Assembly (NCBI GenBank): GCA_038136035.1
Contig: JAYPYV010000080.1
Coordinates: forward strand, 1-8,712
DNA: 8,712 nucleotides
Source: UBA9926 sp023261215
Lineage (GTDB): Bacteria; Pseudomonadota; Gammaproteobacteria; Pseudomonadales; Azotimanducaceae
Reading direction: 5' to 3'
Shown here piece by piece: positions 4,754 to 8,712 of the stretch; within the stretch, counting starts at the first letter, position 1, and every line of letters begins with the position of its first letter. A model generated the notes under the pieces. The model worked only from the letters and a program-made list of their open reading frames with translations, was not told the origin of the DNA and searched no databases. A program made the translations under genes and the position numbers.

Positions 4754-6319
4754 GTGACAGACAATTCACACGAGCGTGGTCAGCGGCTTGCCCGGTCGGG
4801 CATGATCGTGTCGGCTATGACCTTCTTATCTCGGATTCTAGGTTTGGTCCGGGATGTCGTCTTGGCATTTTTTTTCGGTGCAAGCGCCAGTGCTGATGCA
4901 TTCTTCTTGGCGTTCAAAATTCCGAATTTTTTCCGTCGATTGTTTGCCGAAGGTGCATTTTCCCAAGCGTTTGTTCCAGTCATGGCGCAAACAAAGCAGA
5001 GTGGTCATGGTGCAATCAAGGAGCTGATTGACTTCACCTCAGGGGCGCTGGGTTCAGTTTTGCTGCTCGTCACGATCCTTGGTGTTCTGGGATCGTCCTA
5101 TCTGATCATGCTTTTCGGTTTTGGTTATGTGATCAGAGATGACTCAGATCAGCTGCTGCTGGCGGGTGAGTTATTGAGATTTACATTCCCTTACTTGGCC
5201 CTGATCTCTTTAACGGCCTTTGCGGGTTCAATCCTCAATGCGTTTGGTCGGTTCGCGGTGCCCGCTTTTACGCCAGTAATCCTGAATCTCTGCTTGATCG
5301 CAGGTGCCTTTTACAGCCAACAGTACATGGATTTGCCGGTTCAAGGATTGGCGGTCAGCGTTTTGCTGGCTGGCGTACTGCAACTGGTGTTTCAGCTGCC
5401 TGCGTTGGCAAGGTTAGGTCTCATTCCTCGGCCGCGTTTAAATTTCAAGCATCCCAAGGTCGTTCAAGTATTAACGCTAATGCTCCCGGCCGTCTTTGGC
5501 GCCTCGATTAGCCAACTCAATTTGCTGCTGGATACCATGCTTGCGACCTTTTTGGTAAAAGGCTCAATTGCCTGGCTTTATTACGCTGATCGATTGCTGG
5601 AGTTGCCACTCGCGATGATTGGTATCGCGCTGGCCACGGTGATTCTGCCGGCTTTGTCGAGTGATGTCGCTGTAGGCGATGGCGATGGGTTCTCTCGAAA
5701 GCTAGATTGGGGTTTGCGTTGGATCGCGATCTTTGGGTTTCCCGCGGCCGCAGCGTTGGTCGTGTTGGCAGAGCCGCTGATCGCGACAATCTTTTTTCGC
5801 GGCGCCATGACAGCAATGGATGTTTCGATGTCCAGTCTCGCGCTCAAGGCTTATGCAGCGGGACTGCTCGGGCACATGGCTGTGAAAATTCTGGCGCCCG
5901 GTTTTTTCGCTCGGCAAGACATGAAGACCCCAGTGAGGATTGGGGTGATTGCGCTCTTGTCGAATATGGTGCTTAACCTTGCGCTCATTTTGTGGCTTGG
6001 TCATATTGGCCTGGCTCTGGCAACATCGGCTTCAGCGTTTATTAATGCATTTTTGCTATGGAAACACTTACGCGAGCACGGGATTTATCAACCCCAAGCG
6101 GGTTGGGGAATGTTGCTCGCAAAGATCACGACCGCGACGGGTGTGATGGTGCTTGGGCTACTGACTATCGCCCCTGAGATCCATGGATGGCTATCGGCCG
6201 GGATATTGGAAAAAGCCTCCTGGCTAATTGGACTTTGCATTGGGGGCGCGATGACGTACTTCTTAGTGCTCTGGAGTCTGGGGTTTCGTGTTGCGGATTT
6301 AAGGATTGCGCGCTCATGA
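4754..6319 (+). CDS. murJ: Lipid II flippase MurJ (MviN)
   Basis: MurJ moves lipid II across the inner membrane for peptidoglycan synthesis. The 521-residue protein (E. coli about 511) is strongly hydrophobic throughout, in keeping with the 14 transmembrane helices of this MOP-superfamily transporter. Functionally important residues known from E. coli are kept: R27 and R33 in SRILGLVRD, D48 in SADAFF, R61/R62 in NFFRRLFAEGAF, and D279/R280 in YYADRLLELP. The GTG at 4754 was chosen because it gives a short polar N-terminus before the first helix; it has no clear Shine-Dalgarno. An in-frame ATG at 4801 (residue 16) is the alternative and would still precede the first helix. The stop overlaps ribF by 4 bp. 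Function is very secure, the exact start less so. Confidence 0.95.
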   Translation: MTDNSHERGQRLARSGMIVSAMTFLSRILGLVRDVVLAFFFGASASADAFFLAFKIPNFFRRLFAEGAFSQAFVPVMAQTKQSGHGAIKELIDFTSGALGSVLLLVTILGVLGSSYLIMLFGFGYVIRDDSDQLLLAGELLRFTFPYLALISLTAFAGSILNAFGRFAVPAFTPVILNLCLIAGAFYSQQYMDLPVQGLAVSVLLAGVLQLVFQLPALARLGLIPRPRLNFKHPKVVQVLTLMLPAVFGASISQLNLLLDTMLATFLVKGSIAWLYYADRLLELPLAMIGIALATVILPALSSDVAVGDGDGFSRKLDWGLRWIAIFGFPAAAALVVLAEPLIATIFFRGAMTAMDVSMSSLALKAYAAGLLGHMAVKILAPGFFARQDMKTPVRIGVIALLSNMVLNLALILWLGHIGLALATSASAFINAFLLWKHLREHGIYQPQAGWGMLLAKITTATGVMVLGLLTIAPEIHGWLSAGILEKASWLIGLCIGGAMTYFLVLWSLGFRVADLRIARS

Positions 6320-7242
6320 GGGTCATTCGAGGCCGACACAACATTCGTGCTGATGATCGAGGATGTGTTGTGACCATCGGCAACTTCGATGGCGTTCATT
6401 TGGGTCATCAAGCCATTTTGGCCGCAGTCAAAGCGAAGGCGGATGGCAGCAATGCAGATTCGATGTTGATTTGTTTTGAGCCCCAGCCCAAAGAGTTTTT
6501 TGATGAGTTTCAAGCACCTGCTCGGTTGACCCGATTTCGCGAGAAGGTCGAGCGATTATCACAGTTTGGCGTCGATCGTATTCTTTGTATGAAATTCGAT
6601 GAAGCCACCCGATCAATGTCGGGGCAGGCGTTCGTCCAGTTTCTGGTTGAAGCATTGGCGCCCGCTGCGGTTTATGTGGGCGATGATTTTCGGTTTGGTT
6701 CCGATCGTTCCGGCGGAATCGATGCGCTTCGTCAGGCGGGGAAACTTCACGGGTTTTCGGTCGAGAACTTCTACACCATTACTGAGGGTGCCGAGCGAGT
6801 GAGCAGCACGCGTATCCGAGCCTGTTTGAAAGTGGGTGACTTCAACGAAGCGAAGGCCCTCTTGGGGCGCGCGTATACGATTTCCGGTCGCGTCGTTTAT
6901 GGGAGGCAAATCGGCCGAACGCTGGGCGTGCCGACGGCCAATATTCAGCTCCATCGCTACACAGCGCCGCTCAGTGGCGTTTATGCCGTGAGAGGAAAGG
7001 TCCTTGATCAGGTGCTGGAAGGGGTGGCGAATGTGGGTGTTCGGCCAACGCTGGAAGACGGTGCTCTGAAGCCGATTCTGGAAGTGCATTTCTTCGGGCT
7101 TCACCGAGAGATATACGGTGAAAAGGTCGAAATTGAATTCATCGAAAAGATCCGGGACGAGCAGAAGTTTGAGTCGCTCGATGCGCTGAAGACCGCTATC
7201 TTTTCCGACATCGAGAGGGCACGCCAAGTGTTTGCCGAATGA
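6316..7242 (+). CDS. ribF: Bifunctional riboflavin kinase / FAD synthetase
   Basis: RibF converts riboflavin to FMN and then FAD in the cytosol. The 308-residue protein fits the family (E. coli 313). The N-terminal FMN adenylyltransferase domain shows GNFDGVHLGH (22-31), EPQPKEFF (55-62), GDDFRFG (122-128) and VSSTRIR (162-168). The C-terminal flavokinase domain shows GRTLGVPTAN (200-209) and GVYAV (221-225). The ATG at 6316 is chosen over the earlier in-frame ATG at 6187 because it gives the family opening MRVIRG and sits in an ATGA overlap with the murJ stop. Its own stop overlaps lspA. In E. coli and Pseudomonas the next gene is normally ileS, which is absent here. Confidence 0.97.
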   Translation: MRVIRGRHNIRADDRGCVVTIGNFDGVHLGHQAILAAVKAKADGSNADSMLICFEPQPKEFFDEFQAPARLTRFREKVERLSQFGVDRILCMKFDEATRSMSGQAFVQFLVEALAPAAVYVGDDFRFGSDRSGGIDALRQAGKLHGFSVENFYTITEGAERVSSTRIRACLKVGDFNEAKALLGRAYTISGRVVYGRQIGRTLGVPTANIQLHRYTAPLSGVYAVRGKVLDQVLEGVANVGVRPTLEDGALKPILEVHFFGLHREIYGEKVEIEFIEKIRDEQKFESLDALKTAIFSDIERARQVFAE

Positions 7243-7721
7243 AGTTGCAGTGGATCATCGTCTTAACCATCGTATTGTTCGATCAGGTCTCTAAACATTG
7301 GATTAATGCTGAATTGGGACTCTGCACGTTTGAAGGGTGCGATAAATGGGTGCTCTTGCCGGTTCTGCAGGTTGCTGTCCTTTATAATGAGGGTGCAGCG
7401 TTCAGCTTTTTGAGTGATGCCGGCGGCTGGCAGCGCTGGTTTCTTCTGACATTGTCGAGTGTGGTTAGCGTCGGTATTTGGTACTGGCTACGTTCTTTGG
7501 ATCAAGCGTTGGTCTGGCTTCGCGCGGGGCTGACTTTAGTTCTGGCGGGGGCGATCGGAAATTTGATCGATCGGGCTTCCCTAGGTTATGTGATCGACTT
7601 TATTGTGGTTCATTGGCAAGACGCTTACTTCCCCGCCTTCAATGTCGCCGATGCGGCCATCTCAGTCGGGGCGGTCTGCTTAATCATCGATATGTTTCAG
7701 CAAAGAGGAGAGCCCGCTTGA
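7239..7721 (+). CDS. lspA: Lipoprotein signal peptidase (signal peptidase II)
   Basis: LspA is an inner-membrane aspartyl protease that removes the signal peptide from diacylglyceryl-prolipoproteins. The 160-residue protein is the usual length with four hydrophobic segments. Conserved blocks are DQVSK (15-19), NEGAAFSFL (50-58), GAIGNLIDR (104-112) with catalytic D111, VIDF (118-121) and FNVADAAIS (134-142) with catalytic D138. A short loop before the second block carries two cysteines, C29 and C34 (LCTFEGCDKW), on the expected periplasmic side; these are not part of the catalytic site. The ATG at 7239 overlaps the ribF stop (ATGA) without its own Shine-Dalgarno. The stop overlaps the TTG start of fkpB. 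Confidence 0.97.
   Translation: MKLQWIIVLTIVLFDQVSKHWINAELGLCTFEGCDKWVLLPVLQVAVLYNEGAAFSFLSDAGGWQRWFLLTLSSVVSVGIWYWLRSLDQALVWLRAGLTLVLAGAIGNLIDRASLGYVIDFIVVHWQDAYFPAFNVADAAISVGAVCLIIDMFQQRGEPA
7705..7710 (+). promoter_or_regulatory. Strong ribosome binding site that decides the TTG start of fkpB
   Basis: GAGGAG at 7705-7710, inside the last codons of lspA, lies 7 nt before a TTG at 7718. No ATG or GTG gives a comparable N-terminus, so this site supports TTG as the true start. Confidence 0.75.
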
Positions 7722-8173
7722 GTCGTGTCCCCATAGGACCAGGAACAGAAATCACGTTGCGATTTAAACTCTCGTTAACGGATGGTCAGCTGATCGATCA
7801 AACAGAAGCGTCAACGGCCACCTTCAAATTTGCTGATGGGAGTCTGCTGCCTGGATTCGAAAATGCATTGCTGGGGCATTTCTCTGGCGACCGTGTTGAG
7901 GCCGTTTTAGCGCCTGAACAGGGATTTGGCGTGGTAAATGAAGACAACATCCATTGGATGAATCGCAGAGATTTTGCGCGTGAACTGTTGCTAGAAGAGG
8001 GGCTTGTCGTGTCATTCCAGAGCCCAGAGGGAGAATTACCTGGCGTGATCAGGAGAGTTGGCGATGAAACGGTTCAAGTCGACTTTAATCACCCCTTGGC
8101 CGGCAGGGACATTGTTTTCGAGGCTGACATCATTGACGTCGTTCAAGTCAGTCACGAGATAGCTCGGTCATGA
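7718..8173 (+). CDS. fkpB: FKBP-type peptidyl-prolyl isomerase, SlpA-like (TTG start)
   Basis: FkpB/SlpA is a small cytosolic prolyl cis-trans isomerase and chaperone. From the TTG at 7718 the product is 151 residues, close to E. coli FkpB (149). The FKBP fold shows LSLTDGQLID (18-27), LLPGFENALLG (43-53), FGVV (70-73), then an insert-in-flap region (about 74-120) and the signature VDFNHPLAG (121-129). A longer in-frame reading back to an ATG at 7478 exists but would run inside lspA and is not supported by homology. The start overlaps the lspA stop as TTGA and the stop overlaps ispH as ATGA. lspA-fkpB-ispH is a conserved gammaproteobacterial order. Confidence 0.95.
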   Translation: MSRVPIGPGTEITLRFKLSLTDGQLIDQTEASTATFKFADGSLLPGFENALLGHFSGDRVEAVLAPEQGFGVVNEDNIHWMNRRDFARELLLEEGLVVSFQSPEGELPGVIRRVGDETVQVDFNHPLAGRDIVFEADIIDVVQVSHEIARS

Positions 8174-8712
8174 TCCAAGATCATTTTGGTATTTGGCTTG
8201 CCAATCCTCGCGGTTTCTGTGCGGGAGTGGACCGAGCGATTGGAATCGTGGAACGCGCCTTGGATCGCTATGGTGCGCCGGTTTATGTGCGTCATGAAGT
8301 GGTGCACAACAAGCATGTGGTCGCGTCCCTCGCAGCAAGAGGCGCTGTGTTCGTTGAAGAGATTGACGAGATACCGCCCAAATCCATCTGTATTTTCAGT
8401 GCGCATGGGGTATCGAAGGCTGTGGAAGCTGAGGCCATCGCCAGAGACCTAAATGTATTTGATGCCACCTGTCCCCTCGTGACCAAAGTCCACATGGAAG
8501 TCGCTCGTGCAGCGCAAAATGATTTGGATGTGGTGCTGATTGGCCACGAAGGCCACCCAGAGGTCGAGGGCACGCTGGGGCAGATCCCAAAGACAGCGAA
8601 CACTAAGGCCATCTTGATCGAAACGGCTGAGGACGTCGCCGCCCTCGATGTGCCGGATCCAGATCGATTGCAGTTCGTGACGCAAACGACGCTGTCCGTA
8701 GACGATACCCAG
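8170..8712 (+). CDS. ispH: 4-hydroxy-3-methylbut-2-enyl diphosphate reductase, N-terminal 181 codons, partial at right edge
   Basis: IspH is the iron-sulfur enzyme of the last MEP-pathway step, reducing HMBPP to IPP and DMAPP. The visible part covers more than half of the usual length of about 316 residues. Cluster ligands C17 (PRGFCAGVDRA) and C101 (DATCPLV) are present; the third cysteine lies beyond the edge. Substrate-binding residues H46 (HEVVHN), H79 (SAHGVS), H129 and E131 (GHPEVEGT) are also kept. The end VTQTTLSVDDT is a family motif. The ATG at 8170 is in an ATGA overlap with fkpB, giving five residues more than E. coli before the conserved LANPRGFC. No Shine-Dalgarno is clear, so coupling to fkpB is likely. 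Confidence 0.97.
   Translation, partial: MIQDHFGIWLANPRGFCAGVDRAIGIVERALDRYGAPVYVRHEVVHNKHVVASLAARGAVFVEEIDEIPPKSICIFSAHGVSKAVEAEAIARDLNVFDATCPLVTKVHMEVARAAQNDLDVVLIGHEGHPEVEGTLGQIPKTANTKAILIETAEDVAALDVPDPDRLQFVTQTTLSVDDTQ

Noticed and set aside
6187..6315. Upstream in-frame extension of ribF
   Set aside because: It would lie inside murJ and add 43 residues not found in RibF; the ATG at 6316 fits the family N-terminus.
6613..7227. 204-codon open frame on the minus strand
   Set aside because: It lies entirely antisense to ribF, whose motifs are clear, and its sequence resembles no family; it is a shadow of biased codon use.
7478..7717. Upstream in-frame extension of fkpB
   Set aside because: It is an alternative frame of lspA; the TTG at 7718 with GAGGAG upstream gives the family-length protein.
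1..8712. CRISPR arrays, insertion sequences, tRNA or rRNA genes, defence or phage genes
   Set aside because: No regular spaced repeats, transposase motifs, tRNA cloverleaf or rRNA signatures were seen on either strand; gene content is ordinary housekeeping.

Overview
The window is a housekeeping stretch of a gammaproteobacterial chromosome. The proteins read as close relatives of E. coli and Pseudomonas orthologues: IspB, L21, L27, ObgE, ProB, S20, MurJ, RibF, LspA, FkpB and IspH. As I recall it, the Pseudomonas-type gene order is ispB | rplU-rpmA-obgE-proB | rpsT | murJ-ribF-(ileS)-lspA-fkpB-ispH. This window has that order apart from ileS, which points to the Pseudomonadales/Oceanospirillales side of the class. 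The genus cannot be read from the sequence. No mobile element, CRISPR array, tRNA or rRNA was seen.

Layout. Positions 1-479 (minus) hold the N-terminal half of ispB, cut by the left edge. A divergent spacer of about 400 bp follows, with a good ispB promoter, several inverted repeats and a structured leader just before rplU. rplU and rpmA (889-1466, plus) end in a clear intrinsic terminator. obgE and proB (1577-3852, plus) overlap by 4 bp and face rpsT (3900-4166, minus) across a 47-bp gap. A second divergent spacer (4167-4753) carries the rpsT promoter and an apparently gene-free stretch with small repeats. murJ-ribF-lspA-fkpB-ispH (4754 to the right edge, plus) form a tightly overlapping operon, with ispH cut by the window end.

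How the genes work together. ispB and ispH bracket the window and both belong to isoprenoid synthesis: IspH makes IPP/DMAPP and IspB elongates the quinone side chain. rplU, rpmA, obgE and rpsT serve ribosome structure and assembly. murJ and lspA serve the cell envelope (lipid II flipping and lipoprotein signal cleavage). ribF makes FMN and FAD, proB starts proline synthesis, and fkpB is a prolyl isomerase/chaperone. Every gene junction inside obgE-proB and murJ-to-ispH is a 4-bp stop/start overlap (ATGA, or TTGA once), so translational coupling is likely.

The most notable points are three. ileS is missing from its usual place between ribF and lspA. The rplU leader has a duplicated start context and two mutually exclusive hairpins. 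rpsT and fkpB use non-ATG starts with good Shine-Dalgarno sequences. I found no evidence of an exotic new system; the rplU leader is the best candidate for undescribed regulation.
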